Positions 1 through 9,239 of a DNA stretch of 64,000 nt are shown here, one piece after another. The notes below the pieces were generated by a model, which worked only from the letters and a program-made list of their open reading frames with translations, ran no database searches and was not told where the DNA came from. The translations under genes and the position numbers were made by a program. The stretch is from CBDBEU01 sp965204565 (lineage in GTDB: Bacteria > Pseudomonadota > Alphaproteobacteria > Rhizobiales > TMED25): assembly GCA_965204565.1 (NCBI GenBank), contig CBDBEU010000005.1, positions 248,001 to 312,000 of the forward strand. The letters are read 5' to 3'. Each line of letters opens with the position of its first letter. The stretch's first letter is position 1.

Positions 1-2
1 GC

Positions 3-641
3 CAATCCAGCGAGCGCAAGGGCCCGCTAGACTGGAATGCCCGCTATGCCGCCTCACCGGGAAGTCTTTATGGTGACGCGCCCAACCAATATCTGAAAAT
101 GATCTGCGCGCGCTCCGACTTCGCCGCGCACAAAGCGCTGATGCTCGCCGATGGCGACGGGCGCAACGGCACTCGGCTGGCGCGCCCGGGCCTGACGGTC
201 ACGGCGGTTGATATCTCCAAGCTGGCAACTGAGCGCGCACTGGCGCGTGACCGCGCAGCCGGCATCACTAGCACCCGCATTGCCGCCGATCTGGCCGGGT
301 GGTCGCCGCCGCCAACAGAGCGATACGATGCCGTCTTCACATTCTCGCTCCACTGTGAGATTGAGATTCGCGCGCACGCATTTTCCGCTGCCATCGGGGC
401 GCTGGCACCGGGCGGCTGGTTTGTGGTCGAGGCTTTTGCCAATACCGCAGACCGCCCCTTCACCATTGGCCTTGCCAATCAGTCATTGAGATACGATCTG
501 ATGGAACTGGAATCAGTGGCGGCGGAGCTTGATGTGGTCGAGGCATTTACCGGAAAGACTTTGCTGCACGAGGGCGCCCGCCATTCCGGTGTCGACGACG
601 TCGTGCGTTTCGCCGCCCGTCAAGGCAATTCATTGCCATGA
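3..641 (+). CDS. SAM-dependent methyltransferase (class I), 5' end outside window
   Basis: The reading frame is open from the first bases of the window, so the gene begins upstream; the ATG at 99 is internal. The visible part has a Rossmann-type methyltransferase layout. A degenerate glycine motif (LADGDGRNGTRLA) is followed by the acidic end of strand 2 (VTAVDIS), a central DAVFTFSLHCEI segment and a post-core GALAPGGWFVVEAF strand. This resembles small TehB/UbiE-like methyltransferases; the substrate is unknown. The stop codon overlaps the start of the following ABC ATPase (ATGA, 4-nt overlap), so it is probably co-translated with the exporter genes. Confidence 0.8.
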   Translation, partial: QSSERKGPLDWNARYAASPGSLYGDAPNQYLKMICARSDFAAHKALMLADGDGRNGTRLARPGLTVTAVDISKLATERALARDRAAGITSTRIAADLAGWSPPPTERYDAVFTFSLHCEIEIRAHAFSAAIGALAPGGWFVVEAFANTADRPFTIGLANQSLRYDLMELESVAAELDVVEAFTGKTLLHEGARHSGVDDVVRFAARQGNSLP

Positions 642-1564
642 GCCCGATCATCAATATTGCCGGTCTGTCGAAAACCTACGCCAATGGATTTGAAGCCCTG
701 AAGAACATCAACCTCGATATCAACGAGGGCGAGATCTTTGCCTTGCTGGGCCCCAATGGTGCCGGCAAGACCACACTGATCGGCATCATTTGCGGCCTCA
801 TCAACGCATCTGCCGGATCGGTCAGCGTCGCCGGCCATGACATCGTGTGCGACTATCGCCAAGCCCGCTCGATGATCGGGCTGGTGCCGCAGGAACTCAC
901 TACTGACGCCTTCGAGACCGTCTGGGACAATGTCAGCTTCTCGCGCGGCCTGTTCGGCAAACCGGCCAATCCGAGCTACATTGAAAAGTTGCTGGCTGAC
1001 CTGTCGCTCGATGACAAGCGCAATGACCGCATCATGACACTGTCGGGCGGCATGAAACGCCGTGTGCTGATTGCCAAGGCACTGAGCCACGAGCCGTGCA
1101 TATTGTTCCTCGACGAGCCCACCGCCGGTGTCGATGTCGAATTGCGAAAAGCCATGTGGGAGGTGGTGCGCGACCTGCAAAAGACCGGTGTCACCGTCAT
1201 CCTCACCACCCACTATATCGCCGAGGCCGAGGACATGGCCGAGCGCATCGGTGTCATCAGCAAGGGTGAGATCATCGTTGTTGAGGAAAAGGCCGAACTG
1301 ATGCGAAAGCTCGGTCGCAAGGAACTCGTGCTGCAACTCTTGCATCCGATTGATGCTCTACCGCCCGGGCTGGAGCGCTATAACTTGGTTCTGTCCGCCG
1401 GTGGCGACGCCATCACCTTCGCATTTGAGACCACCGGCCAACTCACCGGCATCACCACGCTGCTGTCGGATTTGTGCGAACAAGGCATTGTGATTCGCGA
1501 TATCGACACCAGAACTAGCTCGTTGGAAGACATCTTCGTATCACTCGTTAGGGATGCATCATGA
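638..1564 (+). CDS. ABC transporter ATP-binding protein (ABC-2 exporter type)
   Basis: 308 residues. It has a Walker A motif (GPNGAGKTT, about residues 39-47), a Q-loop region (GLVPQE), an ABC signature in the variant form LSGGMKRR, and a Walker B motif (ILFLDEPTAGVD) followed by a switch histidine (TTHY). The roughly 80-residue C-terminal extension is typical of ABC-2 exporters of the NodI/DrrA/CcmA class. The gene overlaps its neighbours by 4 nt on both sides, so methyltransferase, ATPase and permease form a tightly coupled operon. The exported substrate cannot be told from sequence. Confidence 0.93.
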   Translation: MSPIINIAGLSKTYANGFEALKNINLDINEGEIFALLGPNGAGKTTLIGIICGLINASAGSVSVAGHDIVCDYRQARSMIGLVPQELTTDAFETVWDNVSFSRGLFGKPANPSYIEKLLADLSLDDKRNDRIMTLSGGMKRRVLIAKALSHEPCILFLDEPTAGVDVELRKAMWEVVRDLQKTGVTVILTTHYIAEAEDMAERIGVISKGEIIVVEEKAELMRKLGRKELVLQLLHPIDALPPGLERYNLVLSAGGDAITFAFETTGQLTGITTLLSDLCEQGIVIRDIDTRTSSLEDIFVSLVRDAS

Positions 1565-2322
1565 ATTTCCGCGCGGTCTGGGCGATCTACAAATACGAGA
1601 TGGCACGTACCAAGCGCACGCTCGCGCAAAGCGTTGTTGCGCCGGTGATTTCGACAGCACTGTATTTCGTCGTCTTTGGCGGCGCCATTGGCTCGCGCAT
1701 CCAGGAGATCGATAGCATCGGTTATGGCTCGTTCATCGTGCCCGGCCTGATCATGCTGACCATGATGATGCACTCGGTCTCCAACGCGTCCTTCGGCATC
1801 TACTTCCCGCGCTTCATCGGCACGGTCTATGAGGTGCTTTCAGCCCCCATATCGCCATTCGAAATCATCATCGGCTATGTCGGCGCGGCCGCCACCAAGT
1901 CCATCATCCTAGGATTGATCATACTGGCAACCGCGGGCTTGTTAGTGCCGCTTCAGGTAGCGCACCCGGTGTGGATGGTGGCCTTTCTGCTGCTCATCGC
2001 CATCACCTTCAGCCTGCTTGGATTTGTCATCGGGCTGCTGGCCGGCAATTTCGAGCAACTGCAAATCGTACCGCTTTTGGTGATTACACCGCTCACTTTT
2101 CTCGGCGGCACCTTCTATTCGATCGAGATGCTGCCACCCTTCTGGCAAAACGTGACCCTGTTCAATCCGGTGGTCTATCTGGTCAGCGGTTTTCGCTGGA
2201 GCTTTTTCGAGATTGCCGATGTCGATGTCGCAATCAGCCTTGCTGCGACACTCGGCTTTCTGCTGATTTGCCTTGCAGCCGTGTGGTGGATCTTCCGCAC
2301 CGGAAAGGGTCTGAAGACCTGA
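1561..2322 (+). CDS. ABC-2 type transporter permease
   Basis: 253 residues with about six hydrophobic segments and the C-terminal ABC-2 signature region (LTFLGGTFYSIEMLPPFW, then NPVVYLVSGFRW), as in NodJ/YadH-like permeases. It starts inside the stop codon of the ATPase gene (ATGA) and is the membrane partner of that ATPase. No gene follows before the IS element at 2427, so this is the operon's last gene. Confidence 0.92.
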   Translation: MNFRAVWAIYKYEMARTKRTLAQSVVAPVISTALYFVVFGGAIGSRIQEIDSIGYGSFIVPGLIMLTMMMHSVSNASFGIYFPRFIGTVYEVLSAPISPFEIIIGYVGAAATKSIILGLIILATAGLLVPLQVAHPVWMVAFLLLIAITFSLLGFVIGLLAGNFEQLQIVPLLVITPLTFLGGTFYSIEMLPPFWQNVTLFNPVVYLVSGFRWSFFEIADVDVAISLAATLGFLLICLAAVWWIFRTGKGLKT

Positions 2323-2439
2323 GCCCACTGCTTCAAATACCGATCAGGCGCAGCAATTCTTGACTTGCCCGATGGTGGAAAACATACTTTTACTATCACC
2401 TTGGTCTTTAATGGCACATATCCTAGGCTCAGGGCTCAT

Positions 2440-3020
2440 TATAGCCACCAGTATGAGGATGGCTGCCATTGTGATTGCGGCCATGAAGATGTCTGACCGC
2501 CGGTCATATGGCGTTGCCATGCGGCGCCGGTCCTTGAGGCGGCAGAACATGCGCTTGATGATATTTCGCTCCCTGTAGATGGCCTGATCGTAGTGATATC
2601 GGATCTTGCGGTTCTTTCGCGGCGGGATGACGGGTCCGGTCCCGCGCTCTTCAAACCGTTCGCGCAGTTCCCGGCCGTCACGGCCCTTGTCGGCGACAGG
2701 TTCGGCGGATGGCGGCATGGCCTCGATGCAGCGCTGTGCGACCTTGCAATCATGCACGTTTCCGGGCGTCGGGAGCAGGACGCAATTGACAAAAACACGG
2801 TGCGGCCCTTGTGGTCGCGGACGGCGTGGAGCCCGGTGTTGCGTCCGCCTTTGGTGCGGCCGATACCATGGGGGGGCATGGGGGCCAGGGCCCCCTTTTC
2901 CGCCGCCGGCGCAGCGATGAACCTTGATGCGGGATGTCGATGAACAGCCGGTCAGGCGTATCCTCGGCGCCTGCCGAAGCGCTGAAGATACCTTCCCATA
3001 TACCGCGCTCGTCCCGGAGT
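2440..3020 (-). pseudogene. IS5-family transposase, 3' part, frameshifted
   Basis: Recognisable pieces occur in three frames: RDERGIWEGIF, then KVHRCAGGGKGGPGP, then GIGRTKGGRNTGLHAV, then a block with LLPTPGNVHDCKVA and ADKGRDGRELRERFE, ending with the C-terminal YRERNIIKRMFCRLKDRRR. This is the catalytic part of an IS5-type DDE transposase, but at least two frame changes and the split by the protease insert make it non-functional. The same frame changes occur in the copy at 31190-31762. Confidence 0.8.
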
Positions 3021-3056
3021 TAGTAAATTGTATCAAAGTGAGATTTCATTAATCTT

Positions 3057-4112
3057 TTATTGTAACACTTCATCTAACTCGGCACAGGGTTGGCCACAGA
3101 CTGATTTATAGTCACTGCAGAACTCAGAAGAAACAACAAAAGGATTACCGATATCATTTTTCGCTTTTCGGCTATAGGTGCGGTCATCTCCCATAGTCTG
3201 TAAACCTACCAAATAATCTTCACCATTAATTGTCGCAATGTTGGGACTACCAGAAACACCCCCTTCTACGGGACAGTAACTTGTAACAAAACTCCCACTA
3301 ATTTCTAATATCTCACACGGCTCGTTAACTCTCAATGGGGATTGATAAAGGTCTGCAATGTCATTACCAGTTTGCTGTCTTAATGTTTGTGGATTAAAAT
3401 CAGGAGTTCCACTTGAATCAGTATTAAATCTAGTTTGTGGCCTATAAAGATGAACATTTATTTCACCGCTTATTGAATCATTCACTATTCTTTGATTTGA
3501 ACCTCTTACTGGTATTACAAAATTATTTGGCCTAAGAGCTTTATCTACTTTTACAAAAACATAATCTGTAGGGGGCTCATTCCAGGCAGAAGGATTATTT
3601 ATTCTAGGAGACACAAACTGAGAGTTACTTTGACTGGCTCTTGTCACATTCTTTGGATTTATAGGGTAAGCAGCAACTCTAACTGAGTTTCGAACAGGCT
3701 CTCTTAAGGAGCGATTTTCTTTTCTCGCTTTTCGTGGATCATCTAAAACTCCATGAGCTGTAGCTAAATAAACCCCAGGACAAACTTGAATTCCTTGAGA
3801 AAAGCCATTCAAAGTCCAAAAGGTAGCCATGGCAGCCCCAACTCCCTCTTTAGTAGAAACAGGGGACATTGAATTGTCCCGATCCTCATGCCAAGCGGCG
3901 TTATGAAGACAGCTTTCAGGGTTTAACATGCAGTTGATTTCATTCAGCTCAGAGGCTGAACCATTTGAAGATTTCATCCCACAGTTTTCACCATTTTTTG
4001 TTCCATCAGATCTTATTCCTCCAGCTATAGAATGCGAATCAATAGAGAAAAAACTCATTAACATTATTAACAATAGTGATAGTAAACCATGAGGTGATTT
4101 TAATAGTTTCAT
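3057..4112 (-). CDS. Secreted trypsin-like serine protease, passenger of IS element (copy 1)
   Basis: 351 residues from the ATG at 4112. It has a signal peptide (MKLLKSPHGLLSLLLIMLMS, then a cleavage region near SHSIAGG). The S1-like catalytic elements are visible in order: VYLATAHGVLD (His), a DYVFVKVD segment (Asp) and EGGVSGSPN (nucleophile Ser in the GxSGSP context). Several cysteines could form disulfides. The gene is much more AT-rich than its surroundings, which points to foreign origin. The reading frame is open upstream through KERLKK into the transposase start, so a 425-residue transposase-protease fusion beginning at 4334 is possible. The separate start is preferred because it makes a complete signal peptide. 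The target is unknown. Confidence 0.75.
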   Translation of the reverse strand: MKLLKSPHGLLSLLLIMLMSFFSIDSHSIAGGIRSDGTKNGENCGMKSSNGSASELNEINCMLNPESCLHNAAWHEDRDNSMSPVSTKEGVGAAMATFWTLNGFSQGIQVCPGVYLATAHGVLDDPRKARKENRSLREPVRNSVRVAAYPINPKNVTRASQSNSQFVSPRINNPSAWNEPPTDYVFVKVDKALRPNNFVIPVRGSNQRIVNDSISGEINVHLYRPQTRFNTDSSGTPDFNPQTLRQQTGNDIADLYQSPLRVNEPCEILEISGSFVTSYCPVEGGVSGSPNIATINGEDYLVGLQTMGDDRTYSRKAKNDIGNPFVVSSEFCSDYKSVCGQPCAELDEVLQ

Positions 4113-4131
4113 TTTTTTAAGTCTCTCTTTA

Positions 4132-4334
4132 TAGTTGACGAAGCGGTTGAAGAGCGTCTTCTTCGGCCCGTGGATAGCGGCGCAGTCGGCCCGGCGACCG
4201 CCACAGCGCAGAGCATGGACGGTCCCGCTCGGCACAGGACGATCATCAACACGCTTCCTGCCGCGCGCATCGGTCGGCAGAAGCGGCGCGATCCGGGCCC
4301 GCTGAGAATCGGAAAACCAGAAGAAATCACACAT
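4132..4334 (-). pseudogene. IS5-family transposase, 5' part
   Basis: Begins with MCDFFWFSDSQRARIAPLLP, the typical N-terminus of IS5-family transposases, and runs to GPKKTLFNRFVN, where the AT-rich protease insert begins. A GAGGAG ribosome-binding sequence precedes the ATG. The equivalent part is almost completely missing in the copy at 31-33 kb. Confidence 0.82.
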
Positions 4335-4411
4335 CTCGTTAACTCCTCATCGGAGGCAATGAACCATCCCCGGATCAAATCGGGAAGACGGTTATCGGGG
4401 CCAGACCCTAG

Positions 4412-4778
4412 GCGCGCCACAGGAAAGCTGCCCCCGTACTGTACTGGCTTTGTGTCGAGAAGTCCCTGGGTTGCCTTGCCCGCAATCCTGGGGCTTCTCG
4501 CGCGAGGCCTTGTGGGCGCTCCAGGTCCACAGTCTCTTGAGTGTTCAGACCGTCTCCCAGCGCCCGGATTTGGCCGCTTGAGCAGGACGCCGGTCACAGG
4601 ACGCGCAATTCACCTGAATTGCGGCGCGAACAACGGGACATTGAGAACTTCGGAATCACTGGGCTGCGACCCATTGACCTTTGGGTGTCCAGGGCGCCTC
4701 AATGGCAAATTCCGGTCGATGTAATATGGCATTGTCCTGCCTGATCCGATGTGATGCGCGGCGCGCAGAGATCGCGCT
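4412..4778. other. Intergenic region, nothing recognised
   Basis: About 370 bp between the right end of the IS element and the MFS gene. Short open frames here have no recognisable similarity, and no RNA gene or clear terminator was seen. It presumably contains the promoter of the MFS gene. Confidence 0.4.
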
Positions 4779-6035
4779 ATGCCTTCACACACAATTGCCC
4801 AACAAGGTTGCCCGATGCGTTTTCCCGCACTTCGAAGTCCCAGTTTCAGAATGTATGAGGGTGGCGGATTTTTCTCTGTCAACGGTCAGTGGATCAACCG
4901 GGTGGTGATTGGCTGGGTCGGTTGGGAGATGACCGGATCGGCTACCTGGGTCGGGCTGCTCTCATTCTGCCTGTTCGCACCGACAGTGATTTCGAGCCCG
5001 CTATTCGGCGTATTGATGGATCGCATCCGGCTGCGTCCGGCGGCTCTGGTCAGTCATAGCATTGTCGCTGCGGCGTCTCTCGCGCTCTATCTGCTTCATG
5101 CCGCAGACGTCTTGACGATCTGGGGCCTGGTCGTGATCGCCTTGGTGACCGGCTTTGCGGGAAGTGCCGAGCGATCGGTGAGGATGACAATCGTGCCGCG
5201 CATGGTTGAGCTTAGTGTCCTGCCCAATGCGGTGGCGATCCACGCCGCCAATTTCAATGTCGCGCGGCTGATTGGACCGGCGATCGGCGGCATCATGATC
5301 GAGACGCTTGGCACCGGAACCACCATGCTGATCAATGTGTTTGTGTTCATACCCAATCTGGTGGCAATCTTTTTTCTAACGGTGCGGGAGAGAGAGGGAT
5401 CAAAGGGGGGCCGCAAGCATTTCCTGGTTGAGCTGTGGGAGGGCGCGCGCCACGCGGCACTTCATCCGATTATTCGCGAGGCCATGCTGCTGACCGCCAT
5501 ATCCTCACTGACAATAAGGGGGGTAGCTGAGATCGTTCCGGTGATCGCGGATGGTGTTTTTGATCGTGGCGCGGAAGGTCTTGGACAGATGCTGTCGGCC
5601 GGCGGCGGCGGAGCGCTGATTGCCGCGCTCACAAACTCCCTGCGCCAGGCGGGGTCGTGGACCAAGGGTATCCCGCTGATCGCGCATGCTGCGATTTTTC
5701 TCGGTCTTCTTGCGGTATCGACGCTGGGAGTGGCCGGCGATTGGTACGTCGCGATTGCGTGCGTGGCGGTCACCGGGTTTTGCGGCACGATGATCGGAAT
5801 CAACCTGCAGTCGGCGATCCAGCTCCAAGTCGATGACGCCTTTCGGGGCCGGGTAATGAGTTTGTGGATGGTGGTCGGGCTTGGGACTTCGGCGCTTGGC
5901 GCCCTTTTCCTCGGCAGCCTGGCAGACCTTTTTGGCGTTTCATCCACATTGGTCAGTGCTGGTATTGCCGGATCTTTGGTCGTTGTTGCGGTCCGGTTCA
6001 CTCTTTCAAGAGCTGCACTGCCCAAGTCGGGCTGA
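4779..6035 (+). CDS. MFS transporter (MFS_3 / enterobactin-exporter-like group)
   Basis: 418 residues with about 12 hydrophobic segments in two halves around a charged loop (VREREGSKGGRK, near residue 205). The N-terminal pattern SFRMYEGGGFFSVNGQWINR and the C-terminal FRGRVMSLWMVVGLG are typical of the PF05977-type MFS drug/siderophore exporters. The ATG at 4815 (MRFPALRSPSF) is an equally possible start and matches the usual family N-terminus better. It stands alone; the substrate is unknown. Confidence 0.85.
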   Translation: MPSHTIAQQGCPMRFPALRSPSFRMYEGGGFFSVNGQWINRVVIGWVGWEMTGSATWVGLLSFCLFAPTVISSPLFGVLMDRIRLRPAALVSHSIVAAASLALYLLHAADVLTIWGLVVIALVTGFAGSAERSVRMTIVPRMVELSVLPNAVAIHAANFNVARLIGPAIGGIMIETLGTGTTMLINVFVFIPNLVAIFFLTVREREGSKGGRKHFLVELWEGARHAALHPIIREAMLLTAISSLTIRGVAEIVPVIADGVFDRGAEGLGQMLSAGGGGALIAALTNSLRQAGSWTKGIPLIAHAAIFLGLLAVSTLGVAGDWYVAIACVAVTGFCGTMIGINLQSAIQLQVDDAFRGRVMSLWMVVGLGTSALGALFLGSLADLFGVSSTLVSAGIAGSLVVVAVRFTLSRAALPKSG

Positions 6036-6285
6036 AGGCGAGACAGACTTGAAGCGTGCCAAGCCGTCGCTCGATTGTAATTGGCTCTATAGCATTTGGG
6101 CTGACCAAAAACCCGCGCGGCGATGTGAACCGGACATGGCGTTCATTCCCCTGAATTCAGGTCCTGATGTACGGGTATATTTGCCAAGGTTAGCCGGCCA
6201 CCGGCCAAGCTTGTATGCTGCCTTTTACATACCGCCCTGCCACATCCTGCGCGTATGGAATGCACTTTAAAAAGGGAGATCGCCA

Positions 6286-7720
6286 GTGAACCTGCAAACA
6301 GCTGTCAAAGGCACAAGCGCCTCTGCCGATACGTCCAGGATATACGCGGATTTCGCTCATCGCCTGACATTCAACGACCTTTCAGTCGATGTGGCCGATA
6401 CGGTGAAAAGGCTGGTTCTCGACCAATTGGCGTTGATCATCCTGGGAAGTGCGGCCAAGGGCGTCGGCACGCTCGCCAAAACCGCAATGAGCTGGGGTGG
6501 CAAGGAAGAAGCCACGATCCTAGTGCTTGGCGGCCGCGTTCCAGCTCACCACGCGACGCTGGTGAACGGCACCATGGGCCGCGCGCTCGACTACGATTGT
6601 TTTTACGATAGAGCTATTCTCCATGTCATGTGATGGCGGGCATATTTCCCTCAGGGCTTGCCATGGCCGAGCGGGCCGGCGGTGTCAGCGGACGGGACTT
6701 TGTCACCGCAATCGCCGCCGGCATGGAATTTGCCATCAGGCTGGGTGTGTCGTTCAACACCAGCTTCCTGCATACTGGGCGGGTGACCTCGCTTCATCAG
6801 TCAACCTTCGGCGGCGCCTTGATCGCGGCAAAGCTCGCCCGCCTGACACCGGATGAGACCGTGGCGGCACTCGGTATTGCATCGGCGCAAGTGTCGGGAA
6901 ACCTGCAAATGGCGCACGAGGGATCGGTTCTGGTGCGGGTGCAACAGGGATTTGCCGATCAGGCGGCGGTCGCCTCGACCATTTTCGCCGAGGCTGGTTT
7001 TGGCAGCATTGAGCGCGTGTTCCAGGGCGAATTCGGCTATTTCAGGACCGAGCATGACAATGACTATGATCCGGGCGCGCTGACCGATGAGTTGGGCAAG
7101 CACTGGGAACTGCTCGATATCAGCGGCAAATATTATCCGTGCTGTTTTTGCAGCCACTTTGCAATCGAGGCAGTGCACAGACTGGTGGATGAGCACAGAT
7201 TTACCGCCGGCTAGGTGAGCGCGATCAGGGTTCGCATGACGCAGGGCAGCTACAATGCCGTGGCCGCGCCGATCGAGGCCAAGCGCGCGGCCACCAACAC
7301 CGAGGAAGCCCTGTTCAGCCTGCCCTACACGGGGTCGCCGACCATGCTTCTCAAAGGGGCGGTCAAACCGGACATATGCTGGAAGAGGCGCATATCAACG
7401 ATCCGGCGGTACGCGATGTGGCCGAGATCATCTCCATCGAAGTGGACGAGGAGCTTGAGCGGCTTCATGGGCGCGGATTGGGGGTCGCGATTGTCGAGAT
7501 CGCACTTGACGATGGCACGACCCATTCCTGCCGGGTCGACAATTGCAAGGGTAATCTTGCCGACCCAATGTCATTTTCCGACCTTGAAGAAAAATTCTGG
7601 GGCTGTGTGCCGTTTGCCGCCAAGCCGCTCGACCGGGTCAAGCTCAAGGGTCTGGTTCGGGATGAGAGACGCCTCGATGAGCTGTCGGATATGAGCAAGA
7701 TCGTCGCGGCGCTGGTGTAA
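6286..7720 (+). pseudogene. MmgE/PrpD family protein, broken by two frameshifts and a stop
   Basis: Three consecutive pieces together cover a full MmgE/PrpD protein. The first is 6286-6633 (GTG start behind AAAGGGAG; contains GRALDYDCFYD). The second is 6630-7214 (STFGGALIAAKLARL and KYYPCCFCSHFAIEA). The third is from about 7376 to 7720 (EEAHINDPAVRDVAE). The frame changes near 6630 and again near 7370, and an in-frame TAG lies at 7212. The family includes 2-methylcitrate dehydratase and cis-aconitate decarboxylase. The downstream MaoC and CitE-like genes are intact. Confidence 0.85.
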
Positions 7721-7749
7721 CGCAGAGCGAAGAAAGCGGGGGCGGTGCG

Positions 7750-8205
7750 ATGAGCGGTCTTTTTTATGAGGATTTTGAAGAGGGCCAAGTGTTCCATCAT
7801 GCGCTGCGGCGCACGGTGACGGAAATGGACAACATGCTGTTCTCCAACATGACGCTGAACCCGCAGCCGCTGCATATTGACCGGCATTTCTGCGAGACCG
7901 AGACCGAATGGGGCCAGCCCTTGGTGAATTCGCTGTTCACGCTCGGTCTGATGATCGGCATCTCGGTCAACGACACCACAATCGGAACCACCATCGCTAA
8001 TCTCGGCATGAGTGAGGTGAAATTTCCAAACCCACTGTTTCAGGGCGACACGGTGCATGTCACCACCAGGGTCTTGTCGAGGCGGGAGTCCAAGTCGCGC
8101 CCCAATGCCGGCATCGTCGAGTTTGAACACCAATGCTTCAAGCAGGATGACACGCTTGTGGCGACCTGCATCAGACAGGCTTTCATGAAAAAGAAGGACG
8201 CCTGA
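7750..8205 (+). CDS. MaoC-like hydratase (acyl-CoA hydratase, hot-dog fold)
   Basis: 151 residues with a MaoC hydratase fold. The active-site region reads MTLNPQPLHID (equivalent of the usual D-x4-H pair in a NPQPLH context), and the conserved FPNPLFQGDTVHV segment follows. It is 30 nt after the broken PrpD gene and directly before a CitE-like lyase. A MaoC hydratase next to a CitE-type lyase is the arrangement used for itaconyl-CoA or mesaconyl-CoA hydration followed by cleavage of the resulting citramalyl- or methylmalyl-CoA. That role is an inference from context. Confidence 0.85.
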   Translation: MSGLFYEDFEEGQVFHHALRRTVTEMDNMLFSNMTLNPQPLHIDRHFCETETEWGQPLVNSLFTLGLMIGISVNDTTIGTTIANLGMSEVKFPNPLFQGDTVHVTTRVLSRRESKSRPNAGIVEFEHQCFKQDDTLVATCIRQAFMKKKDA

Positions 8206-8206
8206 A

Positions 8207-9088
8207 TTGCGCTCGCTGCTGTTCGTTCCCGGCGATCAGCCGGACAAGCTCGAAAAGGCGCTTGGCACTGCTGCCGATGTGCTGATCCTCGATCTTGAGG
8301 ACTCAGTCGCACCTGCGCGCAAGGACAAGGCGCGGCACACGGTACTCTCTTTCCTGCATGAGCATCGGGATACGCCTGATCGCCCGCTCCTTTTTGTGCG
8401 GATCAACGGGTTTGATACGCCGTTTGCCGTTGACGATCTGGGTAAGGTGATGGCTGGCGCGCCTGATGGTGTGGTTCTGCCCAAGTCGGGCGGGGGCGGT
8501 GATATCTCCGAGCTCAGCGGGCGTATTGCCGCATGCGAACAAGCCCAAGGCATTGCTGAGGGCACCACACGGATCATCGCAATCGCGACCGAGACGGCAG
8601 CGGCGATTTTCGGCCTTGGCACCTATGCCCGATCAAGTCCGCGGCTGTCAGCGCTGGCATGGGGTGTGGAGGATCTTGCCGCCGATATCGGCGCCCAGGC
8701 ATACCGCGCTGATGGAGACTGGACGGAACCGGCAAGGCTGGTGCGCAATCTGTGCCTGTTTGGAGCCAGTGCAGCCGGCGTTGCCGCAATCGACTCGGTC
8801 TATACTGATTTCCGCGATCTTCAGGGGCTTGAGCGAGATTGCGTCGGGGCAGCGCGCGATAGTTTTTCCGGCAAGCTCGCCATCCATCCGGCCCAGATCC
8901 CTGTCATCAACAAGGTCTTCACGCCGAGCGAAGAGGCCATTGCCCATGCGGAGCGCGTGGTTGAGGCGTTTTCGAAAATGGGCGAAGGCGGAGTGACTTC
9001 ACTTGATGGCTGGATGCTCGACCTGCCTCATCTCAAGGCGGCTGAGCGCTTGCTCGCCCGGGCAAAACAGGTGCCGGACAAAAGCTGA
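8207..9088 (+). CDS. HpcH/HpaI aldolase / citrate lyase beta-like (CitE) acyl-CoA lyase
   Basis: 293 residues. Starts with TTG directly after the MaoC stop (RBS-like GAAGGAC inside the MaoC 3' end), giving the typical LRSLLFVPGDQPDKL start. It contains DLEDSVAPARKDKAR (metal/CoA region), WGVEDLAADIGA and the late AIHPAQIPVIN motif of CitE-like lyases. It probably cleaves a 3-hydroxyacyl-CoA such as citramalyl-CoA or methylmalyl-CoA made by the neighbouring hydratase. No separate CitD/CitF subunits are present, so citrate lyase itself is unlikely. Confidence 0.88.
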   Translation: MRSLLFVPGDQPDKLEKALGTAADVLILDLEDSVAPARKDKARHTVLSFLHEHRDTPDRPLLFVRINGFDTPFAVDDLGKVMAGAPDGVVLPKSGGGGDISELSGRIAACEQAQGIAEGTTRIIAIATETAAAIFGLGTYARSSPRLSALAWGVEDLAADIGAQAYRADGDWTEPARLVRNLCLFGASAAGVAAIDSVYTDFRDLQGLERDCVGAARDSFSGKLAIHPAQIPVINKVFTPSEEAIAHAERVVEAFSKMGEGGVTSLDGWMLDLPHLKAAERLLARAKQVPDKS

Positions 9089-9239
9089 GCGTGCCGTCAT
9101 GAAGGCCCAGCGGGGGCCATCAATCGACACCAATTCCACACTCTAGAGCGTCTTCGCGATGAGCGGAATCGTTTGGGGGTTCCCAATCGCGCACTGATGT
9201 GATTCACGGGATGCGGCAAGATGGAGGCGCGTAATGGGT

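Larger units (their letters stand above)
2427..4407 (-). mobile_element. IS5-family element carrying a serine-protease gene (copy 1)
   Basis: The unit is bounded by CTAG on both sides (2423-2426 and 4408-4411), the target duplication expected of IS5-family elements. Terminal sequences are imperfect inverted repeats: the left end has GGGCTCATTATAGCC and the right end, reverse complemented, has GGTCTGGCCCCGATAACC. The transposase gene reads right to left. Its first 66 or so codons lie at 4132-4334 and the rest at about 2440-3020. Between them lies about 1.1 kb of AT-rich DNA encoding a secreted protease. A second, very similar copy is at 31170-32978, with a deletion in the transposase start, and a left-end fragment is at 17798-17995. 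Confidence 0.8.

Noticed and set aside
4170..4724. Plus-strand open frame over the IS right end
   Set aside because: Antisense to the transposase start and then runs into unrecognised intergenic DNA; no motif or RBS.
8207..9088. Citrate lyase beta subunit proper
   Set aside because: No citD, citF or citX genes nearby and the neighbour is a MaoC hydratase, which points to a stand-alone CitE-like lyase.
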